This document shows positions 44,447 through 53,500 of a stretch of DNA of 60,584 nucleotides, in pieces (within the stretch, counting starts at the first letter, position 1; each line of letters opens with the position of its first letter). Both the position numbers and the translations under genes were made by a program. The stretch is from Oscillospiraceae bacterium (GTDB lineage Bacteria; Bacillota; Clostridia; Oscillospirales; Ruminococcaceae). The DNA is taken from assembly GCA_022791945.1 (NCBI GenBank), contig JAAVZY010000039.1, positions 1 through 60,584 of the forward strand, in the 5' to 3' direction. The notes beneath the pieces were generated by a model. It ran no database searches. It worked only from the letters and a program-made list of their open reading frames with translations, and was not told the origin of the DNA.

Positions 44447-44890
44447 TCAACATTTGATCCGTTTTCTGCGGTTGACGCCCAAAACGCCGCCGAAACCGGC
44501 GCAGAGTAGGATGATCCCCGTTTTGACGCAGAGCGCCGCCACGGGGGCCGACTGCTGGAAGCCCACGCTGAAAAGCAGCATGATCACCAGGAGGATGCCC
44601 CCGCAGATGAATCCAAGCAGGAGGCCCTTTTCCTTCAGGAGCCGCCCGCAGGTGTAGCCTGCTGTCAGAGCGCCCATAGAGGCGGCAATGACCGCCATGC
44701 AGTCCGCCGCTGCCGGCGGAACCTCCAGGCGGCAGAGCAGCAGCGAGAACAGCAGCAAAGCCCCCATGGTTACAAGCTCTCCAAAAAGGATGCTGATCAA
44801 CGCGGCCTTCGCGTATCGGTGAAGCTGAGAGGCCTGAAGGCCCTCCACTCCCGGTCTGCGTCCGCCGCTATGCTTTTGTATCCGCTCCAT
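44447..44890 (-). CDS. TIGR04086 family membrane protein
   Basis: A 147-residue protein with four membrane segments (for example AALISILFGELVTMGALLLF and GLLLGFICGGILLVIMLLF). The family is nearly always found between yajC and the SCIFF genes in Clostridia, as here. Function is unknown; it may help SCIFF export. Confidence 0.85.
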   Translation of the reverse strand: MERIQKHSGGRRPGVEGLQASQLHRYAKAALISILFGELVTMGALLLFSLLLCRLEVPPAAADCMAVIAASMGALTAGYTCGRLLKEKGLLLGFICGGILLVIMLLFSVGFQQSAPVAALCVKTGIILLCAGFGGVLGVNRRKRIKC

Positions 44891-45009
44891 GGCGTTCCCT
44901 TCCCTCTCCCGCCGGAGTGCGCAAATGTCCGGCCTGATTCAGTTCTATTGTATTCTCCCAGGAAGGGTTTTAGTACAATGCACCGACTGCCCTGCCGTGA
45001 TAAAGGGGC

Positions 45010-45327
45010 CTATACCTCCGCGTTTACATCGTCGTGTACAGTCTCGTTGGACTGGATTGCCCAGCGCTTGATCCGCACCTTGCTGCGATCGTTGCCGGTT
45101 TCAATAACAACCGTGTCCTCCTTGATGCTGACCACAAGGCCCACAATGCCGCCCGCGGTCACGATCTCATCGCCCACCTGAATGCTGTTGCGCATCCGCT
45201 GGGTTTCCTTCTCCTTCTTCTTCTGGGGCCGAATCAGCAGAAAATAGAACACGACAACCATCAAAACCAGCGGCAGAACCGTAGAGGCCATCGTGAGAAC
45301 GCCTTCCATTCCTTCCATACCGTTCAT
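45010..45327 (-). CDS. yajC: Preprotein translocase subunit YajC
   Basis: A 105-residue protein: N-terminal membrane segment (about 12-32, STVLPLVLMVVVFYFLLIRP) followed by the cytoplasmic YajC domain (GDEIVTAGGIVGLVVSIKED). Accessory of the Sec translocase. Start ATG 45327 with AAAGGATG; a longer frame lacks an RBS. Confidence 0.93.
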   Translation of the reverse strand: MNGMEGMEGVLTMASTVLPLVLMVVVFYFLLIRPQKKKEKETQRMRNSIQVGDEIVTAGGIVGLVVSIKEDTVVIETGNDRSKVRIKRWAIQSNETVHDDVNAEV

Positions 45328-45432
45328 TGCTGCACATCCTTTCGCCGCTATGCGCCGGCAGAGTTCCCTGTGGCGCAGACGCGCCCGTCCCCGATCCTGC
45401 ATAGGTAAAGTTGATCCAGGACAATAAATCTC

Positions 45433-45461
45433 ATTATACCGGGATTCACAGGGAATTGCAA
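45433..45461 (-). promoter_or_regulatory. Promoter of yajC and the downstream genes
   Basis: Minus strand TTGCAA (45461-45456), 17-base spacer, TATAAT (45438-45433). Confidence 0.85.
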
Positions 45462-45485
45462 TAAGAAAATGTAAATTTCAGGCTC

Positions 45486-46066
45486 TTAGAGCCTGTTCAG
45501 GATCTCTAGGTCTTCGGAAGGGCAAGGCCGCGAGACGCTGTCTCGCGTCTCTGCGGTGCGTCGTTTCACGACGCACCTAGGAATTCGGCTTCGCCGAATT
45601 CTAAGATGCGCCGCTGGCGGCGCATCGGGGATCTAACCCCCTTGGAACCCGTAATTTTTAAGGGCGGAAAAGGGGGTGGGGTCAAGTCTGTACAGACTTC
45701 CGGCTTTCTGCCACGCAGACAGTCTGATTCCCGCAGTACGCTTTTTTCGTAAAGAAAAAAGCTCCCCCCTGCGTGCGGGACACTCCCTGCGCCGCACAGG
45801 GTATGAGCGCAGCAGAACACGCTCGAAACTCCCTGCGTCGTAGTCTCTGCGCCGCACGTGAGGCTGAATTTTTTCTTTACGAAAAAATGGGTAGGCGGGC
45901 GATCGGCCACGAAAGAAGTACCAGTGAGGCAGGAATCAAAATCATGCTCCCTATAACCCCAAAAAGACGGGAATCCAAGGGGGACCAGGCCCCCTTGGCA
46001 GAGCGCGAGACAGCGTCTCGCGGCCTTGCCCGACCACGCACGCGGAGATCTTAAACAGGCTCTGAG
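45486..46066. repeat. Complete mosaic element with terminal inverted repeats
   Basis: Left end GAGCCTGTTCAGGATCTC preceded by TTA, right end on the minus strand GAGCCTGTTTAAGATCTCCG preceded by TCA. Inside in order: GCGAGACGCTGTCTCGC, GGTGCGTCG/CGACGCACC, GAATTCGGCTTCGCCGAATTC, GATGCGCCGCTGGCGGCGCATC, AAGTCTGTACAGACTT, TTTTTTCGTAAAGAAAAAA, an inverted TTTTTTCTTTACGAAAAAA, CCAAGGGGGA/CCCCCTTGG and GCGAGACAGCGTCTCGC. The best preserved long copy, about 580 bases. Confidence 0.88.
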
Positions 46067-46108
46067 GGGAAATCCCTCGGCGGGGCATCCCCAGGGGAGC
46101 GAATCCGC

Positions 46109-46147
46109 AAAAAAGCCTCCTGACAGACGTCAGGAGGCTTTTTTTAT
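46109..46147. terminator. Terminator after the sugar ABC ATPase
   Basis: AAAAAAGCCTCCTGAC-AGAC-GTCAGGAGGCTTTTTTT, symmetric and thus bidirectional, 39 bases after the stop of the ATPase gene. Confidence 0.9.
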
Positions 46148-46185
46148 ATCATTCGGAGATTTTTGGACTGGGGAACAGGGAACGA

Positions 46186-47304
46186 TTAGTTGCAGATGGT
46201 CTGCTCAGTCTCTTTGTCGAAGATGTGGAGCTTGTTGGTGTTGATGGCAATCTTTACATTGTCGCCAACCTTCGCGGTGGAGCGGGAATTTACTCTCGCA
46301 ACAACGGGCTCGCCCTCCAGAGACAGGTACAGATAAGTCTCATGGCCCATCAGCTCGGTAACCTCAACGTCACAGTTGACGGAATCCGGATAAGCGGACA
46401 GGGACATCTCGTCGTCATGGAGATCCTCAGGACGGATGCCCATAATGACTTCCTTGCCAACCTTCGCCTTCAGAGCGTCGTTGACCTTGCCCTCGGGAAT
46501 GGCAACGGTGTAGGCCTTGGCGTCGCCGCCGATCTTCAGGGAGTACTTGCCGCCCTTTTCCTCAACGATAGCGTCGATGAAGTTCATCTGGGGAGAGCCC
46601 ATGAAGCCTGCCACGAACAGGTTGCAGGGCTTCTCGTACAGGTTCTGGGGAGTGTCAACCTGCTGAATGAAGCCGTCCTTCATAACGACGATCCGGGTGC
46701 CCATGGTCATAGCCTCGACCTGGTCGTGGGTTACGTAGATGAAGGTGGTTCCCAGGCGCTGATGCAGCTTGGTGATCTCGGTACGCATTTGGGCGCGGAG
46801 CTTTGCGTCCAGGTTGGACAGAGGCTCGTCAAGCAGGAATACCTGAGGCTCACGGACGATTGCGCGGCCCAGAGCAACACGCTGTCTCTGACCGCCGGAC
46901 AGAGCCTTCGGCTTTCTGTCAAGCAGATATGTAATGTCCAGAATGCGGGCGGCCTCCTCTACGCGGCGCTTGATCTCATCCTTCGGGGTCTTGCGCAGCT
47001 TCAGGCCGAAAGCCATATTCTCAAACACGGTCATGTGGGGGTACAAAGCGTAGTTCTGGAACACCATCGCGATATCGCGGTCCTTGGGGACAACATCGTT
47101 GACCCGGCGGTCGCCGATATACAGATCGCCCTCGCTGATTTCCTCCAGGCCGGCGATCATACGGAGCGTGGTAGACTTGCCGCAGCCGGAGGGGCCTACC
47201 AGGATGATAAACTCCTTATCGGCGATTTCCAGGTTGAAGTCGGAGACAGCGACAACACCGCCCGGATACTTTTTATAAATTCCCCTTAAAGACAAACTAG
47301 CCAT
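46186..47304 (-). CDS. Multi-sugar ABC transporter ATPase, MsmK/UgpC-like
   Basis: A 372-residue ATPase that powers carbohydrate importers. Walker A GPSGCGKST (37-45), Q-loop VFQNYALYPHMTV, signature LSGGQRQRVALGRA, Walker B LLDEPLSNLDAK, and C-terminal OB/TOBE domain (GIRPEDLHDDE, ARVNSRSTAKVGD). No sugar permease or binding protein is nearby, so it is probably a shared ATPase serving several sugar permeases elsewhere, as MsmK does. RBS AGGAGGT. A promoter with a palindrome lies upstream. Confidence 0.9.
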   Translation of the reverse strand: MASLSLRGIYKKYPGGVVAVSDFNLEIADKEFIILVGPSGCGKSTTLRMIAGLEEISEGDLYIGDRRVNDVVPKDRDIAMVFQNYALYPHMTVFENMAFGLKLRKTPKDEIKRRVEEAARILDITYLLDRKPKALSGGQRQRVALGRAIVREPQVFLLDEPLSNLDAKLRAQMRTEITKLHQRLGTTFIYVTHDQVEAMTMGTRIVVMKDGFIQQVDTPQNLYEKPCNLFVAGFMGSPQMNFIDAIVEEKGGKYSLKIGGDAKAYTVAIPEGKVNDALKAKVGKEVIMGIRPEDLHDDEMSLSAYPDSVNCDVEVTELMGHETYLYLSLEGEPVVARVNSRSTAKVGDNVKIAINTNKLHIFDKETEQTICN

Positions 47305-47354
47305 AATGAACCTCCTATTTTAAACTACTTAAAGATAAACTAAGCGTTTTCTTT

Positions 47355-47383
47355 ACTATAACAAATTTCCGCGGAATTGAACA
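47355..47383 (-). promoter_or_regulatory. Promoter and palindromic operator candidate of the sugar ABC ATPase
   Basis: Minus strand TGTTCA (47383-47378, weak -35), 17-base spacer, TATAGT (47360-47355). The spacer contains the perfect palindrome TTCCGCGGAA (47367-47376), a possible repressor site. Confidence 0.45.
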
Positions 47384-47436
47384 GTAGATGATTGCCCAAA
47401 CTTTGGTTTTAGGCTTTATGAATAATGCCTAAGTTT

Positions 47437-48186
47437 TCAATCCGGGGCTTTGGGGTCAAAAGCGGTTGCTGGATAATTCAACAAAATTTCTTCGAGCTCT
47501 TTGTGCAAAATCGCGCGGCACCTCCCTTCAGAGAGAGTTTCATCCAGAAAAAGGCCTCCGATCCGAACCCGCTTCAGCCACAAAACGCCGGCGCCCAGCA
47601 CTCCGAACATCCGCTTGATCTGGTGGTACTTTCCTTCCCGGAGGATAATTTCCACCAGCGGCGTACGTCCGTCCTCCAGCATCCGGGCCTCCGCGCCCTG
47701 GCAGAGGGTCCCGTCGGCCAGAGTGATTCCCTCCGCCAGACGCCGGATGCCCTCCTCAGTCAGGGGCGCGTCCAGCCGGACGTGGTAGGTCTTGGGGACG
47801 TGGCTTTTGGGGGAGAGAATCCGGTGGGCGAAGGCGCCGTCGTTGGTGAGCAGAACAAAGCCGACGGTATCCTTGTCCAGCCTTCCGGCGGGAAAGAGAT
47901 CCCGCCGGAACAGCTCAGGGGGCACCAGCTCCAGCACGGTAGGGCTCCGGCCGTCCTCAGTGGAGGAGACGTAGCCCGCGGGCTTGTTGAGCATGAGGTA
48001 GACAAAGGGCTGATACCCCACCGGCTCCCCCCGGAGGGTGATGCGGTCTGACCGGGGATCCACCTTCTGCTCCGGGGAGCGGGCGGGCAGGCCGTTGACT
48101 TGGATGCCGGCCAGAGAGGCGCGCACCTCGGATCGGGAGAGAATCTCCTGGCTGGAGAAAAACCGATCCAGCCGCATAGTTCCCAT
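47437..48186 (-). CDS. rsuA: 16S rRNA pseudouridine synthase, RsuA/RluB family
   Basis: A 249-residue enzyme with an S4-like N-terminus (MRLDRFFSSQEILSRSEVRA), the NKPAGYVSS strand, and the catalytic motif GRLDKDTVG with its Asp at about residue 104, then YHQIKRMFGVLG. Converts a uridine in small-subunit rRNA (U516 in E. coli RsuA) to pseudouridine. RBS AAGGAGG. Assignment to RsuA rather than RluB/E is by overall similarity. Confidence 0.85.
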   Translation of the reverse strand: MGTMRLDRFFSSQEILSRSEVRASLAGIQVNGLPARSPEQKVDPRSDRITLRGEPVGYQPFVYLMLNKPAGYVSSTEDGRSPTVLELVPPELFRRDLFPAGRLDKDTVGFVLLTNDGAFAHRILSPKSHVPKTYHVRLDAPLTEEGIRRLAEGITLADGTLCQGAEARMLEDGRTPLVEIILREGKYHQIKRMFGVLGAGVLWLKRVRIGGLFLDETLSEGRCRAILHKELEEILLNYPATAFDPKAPD

Positions 48187-48239
48187 ACTGCCGCCTCCTT
48201 ACAAATAGAAATCCCATCCCTCCGGTACACAGAGATAAG

Positions 48240-49140
48240 TGTCTGCGTGGTCGAAGGGTAAGGCCGCGAGACGCTGTCTCGCGCTCTGCGGTGCGTCGTG
48301 AAACGACGCACCTAGGAATTCGGCGAAGCCGAATTCTGAGATGCGCCGCTGGCGGCGCATCGTGGACGCGTCCCTTTGGAATCCCATCTTTTTAAGGGCT
48401 TTTTTAAGGGCGGGAAAAGTGGTGGGGTCAAGTCTGTACAGACTTCCGGCTTTCTGCCACGCAGGCAGTCTGATTCCCGCAGTACGCTTTTTTCGTAAAG
48501 AAAAAAGCTCCCCCCTGCGTGTGGGGTAGTTCCTGCGCCGCATCAGGATTCCTGCACAGACTGGGATAGTGCTTCCGATCAGTATGTGCAGGCGGGGTAT
48601 TCTGTGCCTCTGAAGGAATCCTTCCACCACCGTCGTCCCTTTGGTCCGACGGCGGTCCCCTCTCCCATACGTTCCTTCGGAACGTATAACACGGGAGGCA
48701 AGCCAACTCTGTGCGTCTACAGACGCTTTCTGCGAAGTTAAGGGGATTTGTGCGTCTTAAATTCGCACCAACCGTCTCCAGGAGCAGAGTGTTGGCTCGG
48801 CCCCCTTGTTAGACGTTCCGAAGGAACGTCCGGGGCATGGCAGGGATGCCGCCGCCAGGCGGTAGCCCTGACTGGGGGATTCCCTGCGTGGCACAGCGTT
48901 CCCCCTCCGCAGAAAGCATGAGCGCAGCAGAACACGCTCGGGACTCTCTGCGTCGCCTATGGGGATGAATTTTTTCTTTACGAAAAAATGGGTAGGCGGG
49001 CGATCGTCCCTGCAGCGAGTACCAGGTACCAGCGAGGCAGGAACTGAAATTCCGCCCCCATAACCCCCAAAAGACGGGAATCCAAGGGGAATCCCTTCCC
49101 CTTGGCGAGAGCGCGAGAGCAGAGCTCTCGCGGCCTTAGG
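48240..49140. repeat. Mosaic palindromic elements, 900-base array
   Basis: Two fused blocks. First (48240-48720): GCGAGACGCTGTCTCGC, GGTGCGTCG/CGACGCACC, GAATTCGGCGAAGCCGAATTC, GATGCGCCGCTGGCGGCGCATC, CAAGTCTGTACAGACTT, GCTTTTTTCGTAAAGAAAAAAGC, ACGTTCCTTCGGAACGT. Second (48720-49140): GACGTTCCGAAGGAACGTC, a GCATGAGCGCAGCAGAACACGC segment, TTTTTTCTTTACGAAAAAA, CCAAGGGGAAT/ATTCCCCTTGG, GCGAGAGCAGAGCTCTCGC. No gene recognised. Confidence 0.87.
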
Positions 49141-49278
49141 AACTCCCAGGAAAAGAAGAAGCCCCTAAACCCGTGGGCTGGAGCTCCTTTGAGTAAGTAT
49201 ACTCTTTTTCGGGCGAAACTGCAACCGGGAAAGCGCAAGGAAATAACTGGTAATCTCAGGAAAATCTGAGCATCTTGC

Positions 49279-49755
49279 CTATTGATCCGTATTCATCCGG
49301 AAGCCGTGCTGGAACCCGTCCAGCTCCAGGGAACAAATATCGCCGCCAATGATTTCCTGCTGATAGATCAGAAGATTGGCCCGGACGTGTTCCGGATGGC
49401 CCGGATAATTGAGGACACTATAGCTGTAGCGCCGGACCCGCTTGCCCTGATATTCCTCCAGAGAGAAGCCCTGTTCCGTCTGAATCCGGTTATACACGGC
49501 ATACACATCCCCGAATTCCATGGGGATGGCCACCTCCACCACCTCGCAGGCCTCCCCCTCCACCACCCAGCCGAAGCTCTCCAGAAAAGCGATCCGCTGC
49601 TCGTTGGTGGCGGCTTCCCGTGACTGTATCCCCGCGGAGGCGGGAACACCGGCGCTGCCGCCCCGGAACAAAAAGAATCCCCCCGCAGCGATCAGCGCCA
49701 GCAGCACCCCCAGCAGCAGCTTCTTCCCATTGGTTTTCATTGAAATTACAAACAT
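49279..49755 (-). CDS. DUF4830 family protein
   Basis: A 158-residue protein with an N-terminal membrane anchor (about 14-30) and the DUF4830 domain: RIAFLESFGWVVE, EVVEVAIPMEFGDVYAVYN, YQGKRVRRYSYSVLNYPG and GGDICSLELDGFQHGF. It is expected to face the outside. Clostridial, unknown function. Start ATG 49755 with GAGGAGG. Confidence 0.8.
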   Translation of the reverse strand: MFVISMKTNGKKLLLGVLLALIAAGGFFLFRGGSAGVPASAGIQSREAATNEQRIAFLESFGWVVEGEACEVVEVAIPMEFGDVYAVYNRIQTEQGFSLEEYQGKRVRRYSYSVLNYPGHPEHVRANLLIYQQEIIGGDICSLELDGFQHGFRMNTDQ

Positions 49756-50175
49756 CGCCGCCCCTCCTCTACTCGTCTTCTATAATGTACGCTTATCCTC
49801 CTTCGGGTATGCTCTCCAATGAAAGGGGACGGGTTCCCCTTGCCGCTTCTGCTCAAATCCGGCACGCTCCAGGCACAACGCCTTACATTTTCTTCTTACA
49901 CCCTTTAGTTTTAAGCGCTTGAGACGAATATGTATAGTAAAACAGACACGCTTTGGCAAGTTGCCTGGCCAAATCCTATTGAATTTGCCAATTCTTATGC
50001 GCATTCAGCCCTAAAATTCCTGTTTGCTTTGACTTCCCTGGCTGCGCATCCGCGCATTCTGCATTTCCCGCCTCGCCGCTCCGGAAGCCCTGCCCCATTT
50101 CCGACAGAGCTGCGGGTTTTCGCGGCGCCCGGCACGATTATGGCGCTTTCCATCGAAAAAGGGAGGGATACTGCC

Positions 50176-51063
50176 TTGACGCCTGCACCCACTGTCGATA
50201 TCAATCAGCGGCTGCGAAAACTGGCGAATCTGCACACACTGAACATTCCGGATCTCTTCCAGCTGGGACGATTGAGTCCTGTTCCCAACGGCCTGAAAGA
50301 ACACACCCACGCCGGCATGTTTGAAATCTGCTATCATTTGGAGAGCTCACAGGTCTATGAGCTCCAGGGCCGGCGATGCGAGGTGCAGAGCGGCGATATG
50401 CTTATTATCCCGCCCGGACTGCCCCACTCCATGGAACGCCCCGCAGGCGGGCCTTCCATGATGTACTATTTTCTGTTCTGCTGTCCGTCAAACACCTCTA
50501 CCTTCATGGGCCTGGAAACGCCTCTTTCCAATTATATTCGGGACTCGCTTTACTCCATCGGGGAAGGGCGGATTTTCCAGGGGAGCGGCGCTATCCGCGC
50601 GCTGCTGGAGCAGATCATCCAGATGTATTTTTCCGATTCTCCCTTCCGCCTCCTGCGGATACGCTACCTGACCGTCGAGTTCTTTTATCATCTGGTGCGT
50701 CAAATCGAGCGGGATGAACGCTCCGCCCAGATGCCGGAGGATATCCGGGACGTCCTGGAATATGTGGAAAGCCTGCCTACCAGGCATTTTTCCTCAGAGG
50801 AGCTTGCGCTCCGAGCGGATCTTCCTCTGCCTGTCTTCCAAAGAAAATTCAAAGCGTATACCGGCTTTACCCCCAATATTTATATGGTTCGGCGCAAAAT
50901 CCAGCTTTCCCAGGAGCTGCTGCGCGGCACCTTTATGCCTGCTACGGAGATTGCCTCCAAGCTGGGCTTTTCCTCCAGCCAGCACTTTTCCACCATGTTT
51001 AAGCGCTTCTGCGGGCTAACCCCCAACGAGTACCGGAAACAGTATCAGGAGCCTATCAAATAA
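50176..51063 (+). CDS. AraC-family regulator with cupin domain
   Basis: A 295-residue regulator: N-terminal cupin (about 35-95, KEHTHAGMFEICYHLE and GDMLIIPPGLPHSME) for ligand sensing and two HTH motifs at the C-terminus (SSEELALRADLPLPVFQRKF, ATEIASKLGFSSSQHFSTMF). Likely controls the adjacent GH123-like and sugar kinase genes. The start is the TTG at 50176, seven bases after GGGAGGGA; the longer frame from 49930 has no RBS and is unusually long. A terminator follows. Confidence 0.8.
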   Translation: MTPAPTVDINQRLRKLANLHTLNIPDLFQLGRLSPVPNGLKEHTHAGMFEICYHLESSQVYELQGRRCEVQSGDMLIIPPGLPHSMERPAGGPSMMYYFLFCCPSNTSTFMGLETPLSNYIRDSLYSIGEGRIFQGSGAIRALLEQIIQMYFSDSPFRLLRIRYLTVEFFYHLVRQIERDERSAQMPEDIRDVLEYVESLPTRHFSSEELALRADLPLPVFQRKFKAYTGFTPNIYMVRRKIQLSQELLRGTFMPATEIASKLGFSSSQHFSTMFKRFCGLTPNEYRKQYQEPIK

Positions 51064-51070
51064 TGCAAAA

Positions 51071-51098
51071 AAATTCCGCTTTCTGAGCGGATTTTTTT
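51071..51098 (+). terminator. Terminator of the AraC regulator gene
   Basis: TCCGCT-TTCTG-AGCGGA followed by TTTTTTT, ten bases after the stop codon. Confidence 0.88.
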
Positions 51099-51164
51099 GG
51101 TGCAAATTTATAAGGATGGTGGTATACTGAGGGCAGGCTTCATAGTCACCGCAGAAGCGGCGAA

Positions 51165-51690
51165 GGGCAAGGCCGCGAGACGCTGCCTCGCGCTCCGCCA
51201 AGGGGATTCAATCCCCTTGGAACCCGTAATTTTTAGGGGTTATGGGGCAAGTCTGTACAGACTTGTTACTCCCTGCTTCGCTGGTACTTCCTTCCTGGTC
51301 GATCGCCCCCTGCCCATTTTTTCGCAAAGAAAAAATTCGGCCCTATAGGCGGCGCAGCGGCTGCGACGCAGAAAGTTTCGGGCGTGTTCTGCCGCGCTCA
51401 TACTTTCCGCGGCGCAGGAAGTATCCCGCGCGGGGGAGGGAGCTTTTTTCTTTACGAAAAAAGCGTACTGCGGGAATCAGACTGTCTGTGCGGCAGGAGG
51501 AAGGAAGTCTGTACAGACTTGAACCCCACCCCTTTCCGCCCTTAAAATAATGGGATGCCAAAGGGACGCGTCCACGATTCGCCGCCATCGGCGCATCTCA
51601 GAATTCGGCGAAGCCGAATTCCTAGGTGCGTCGTTTCACGACGCACCGCAGAGCGCGAGACAGCGTCTCGCGGCCTTGCCCTTCGATCAG
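51165..51690. repeat. Mosaic palindromic element between AraC gene and GH123-like gene
   Basis: GCGAGACGCTGCCTCGC, CCAAGGGGATTCAATCCCCTTGG (about 51198-51220), two AAGTCTGTACAGACTT modules (51249-51264 and about 51506-51521), CATTTTTTCGCAAAGAAAAAATTC and inverted TTTTTTCTTTACGAAAAAA, then in reverse order a degenerate GATTCGCC/GGCGCATC, GAATTCGGCGAAGCCGAATTC, GGTGCGTCG/CGACGCACC and GCGAGACAGCGTCTCGC. Confidence 0.87.
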
Positions 51691-51727
51691 TTCCGGGCCG
51701 GCAGGCTCCAAGAAAGGATGCGTTCTT

Positions 51728-53446
51728 ATGTTTGAAGCGAGATTGTTTGACGAGCTGACCCCCATCTATCCGGATACCAACCCCCTGGAGGACGGAGCCC
51801 TGCGCTACACCGTGGCAGGCGCCAACGGCACCTACGCGGGCGTGCATATTGCGGTCCGGGGGCTGACCCCGGGGATTCCCCTCTCCCTGGAGGTAAAGGG
51901 CCCCCACCGGGCCTATAAGCTGTTCCAGCTGATTCCTGTCCCGGTAGAGGTCAACACCGGCGCGGATCAGCGGAGCGAATATCTGAAGGACGATCACAAC
52001 GACAACGTGATCCGCCGGGCCCCTTTTATGATCTATGACGCTTTGGAGCCCATCTTCAATATCGTCATGCCCCAGCTGACCACCGCCGCCTTTGCCTTCC
52101 GCACCCCCATTGAATACTGCCGGGAAAAATCCGTCGGGGAGTGGACCATTACCCTCCGCCACGACGGCGGGGAGCAGGTGCTGGCCCTGACGGTGGAGCA
52201 GTACCCCTCCGTGGTGCCGAAGGCGGGGAAGGACACCTATCAGATGGTAAACTGGTTTGATTTCAACGGCATCGCCTCCTGGCACAACGCCCCCAAGTGG
52301 AGCCCCAAATATGAGCAGATGCTGGAGAAATACTTCCGGGCGGCAGTCTACACCCGGCAGAACATCCTCTGCATCCCCTGCGGGGAGCTGTTCGGCCTGG
52401 ACGAGGCCGGAGAGCCGGTGCTCCAGGAGGAGCGGGTGGACACCCTGATCCGCATTGCCCAAAAGGCCGGGATCGCCTACTTCCACGGCGGAGCCTGCTG
52501 CGGCCGGGCCGCGGGAGCCAAGGATGACGATGCGTTCTATAACTCCCTGGATCACGCCCATTTCACCACGCCGGAGGAGATCAACAAGGCCTTCCGGTTC
52601 CAGGCCTTTGACCTGTTTGACAACGGCACCGAAGCCCAGTTCTCCCCCACCGGGGAGCTGATCAGCACGGAAAAGGGACAGGCTCAGCTCCGTTCCGCCA
52701 TGCGCCAGCTGAATAGCTATCTGGATCGGAAGGGCCTGCGGGAGATCTGGATGCAGTCCTGCCTGGACGAGCCCAACGACGCCCTGGAGGCCGCCTACCG
52801 CACGATCACCTCCATTACCCGGGAGGAACTGCCCGGCATTCCGATTCTGGAGCCGGTGCTCCCCACCGAGTCCGTGGTTGGCGCACTGGACGTCTGGTGC
52901 CCCACCCTGGCCAACTATGAGGAGAATCAGGAATTCTTCGAGGAGCGGGTTGCCCAGGGGGATCGGCTGTATGTGTACTCCTGCCTGACTCCCGGCGGAA
53001 ATTACTGCAACCGGCTGATGGATATGGAGCGTCTGCGGGTGGTATGGATCTCCTGGGCTCCTATCCGGTATCCCCACGTGGAGGGCTATCTCCACTGGGG
53101 CATGAACTATACGAATGGAATCGATCCCTTCAAGCGTCAGGCGGCCATGTTCAGCGAGCAGGTGCTGGAGTACCATCCGAAGTACGCCAACTTCCTGCCT
53201 GCGGGAGACATGTGCATGTTCTATCCGGGCTTTAACATTCCCCTGACCTCTACCCGGAGCGAGGCCCACCGGATCGGCTTTGAGGATCTCTGCCTCCTTC
53301 AGGCAGTGGAGAAGAAGGCCCCCGGCCGCGGCCGGGCCATTGTGGACAAGGTGTTCCACGGCTACAAGGACTACTCCAAGTCCGTTCCCGAGTACCGCGC
53401 CGCCCGCAGGGAGCTTCTGGAAACCGCTCTGGAGCTGGGCGTGTAG
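51728..53446 (+). CDS. DUF4091 / GH123-like glycosidase
   Basis: A 572-residue protein with an N-terminal beta-sandwich (residues 1-160) and a TIM-barrel-like domain reminiscent of GH123/DUF4091 (WMQSCLDEPNDALEAAYRTI, TESVVGALDVWCPTLANYEE, WAPIRYPHVEGYLHWGMNY). The acidic pair in DEP is the likely catalytic region. No signal peptide, so it would act on an imported saccharide. The ATG follows AAGAAAGGATG. It is followed by a sugar kinase 54 bases downstream, consistent with a carbohydrate-use operon. Substrate is not evident. Confidence 0.7.
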   Translation: MFEARLFDELTPIYPDTNPLEDGALRYTVAGANGTYAGVHIAVRGLTPGIPLSLEVKGPHRAYKLFQLIPVPVEVNTGADQRSEYLKDDHNDNVIRRAPFMIYDALEPIFNIVMPQLTTAAFAFRTPIEYCREKSVGEWTITLRHDGGEQVLALTVEQYPSVVPKAGKDTYQMVNWFDFNGIASWHNAPKWSPKYEQMLEKYFRAAVYTRQNILCIPCGELFGLDEAGEPVLQEERVDTLIRIAQKAGIAYFHGGACCGRAAGAKDDDAFYNSLDHAHFTTPEEINKAFRFQAFDLFDNGTEAQFSPTGELISTEKGQAQLRSAMRQLNSYLDRKGLREIWMQSCLDEPNDALEAAYRTITSITREELPGIPILEPVLPTESVVGALDVWCPTLANYEENQEFFEERVAQGDRLYVYSCLTPGGNYCNRLMDMERLRVVWISWAPIRYPHVEGYLHWGMNYTNGIDPFKRQAAMFSEQVLEYHPKYANFLPAGDMCMFYPGFNIPLTSTRSEAHRIGFEDLCLLQAVEKKAPGRGRAIVDKVFHGYKDYSKSVPEYRAARRELLETALELGV

Positions 53447-53500
53447 GCCTGCCGGAACACGGCCGCAGGGCGGCTCTGGAAATGAAAGGATGGGACAGCG

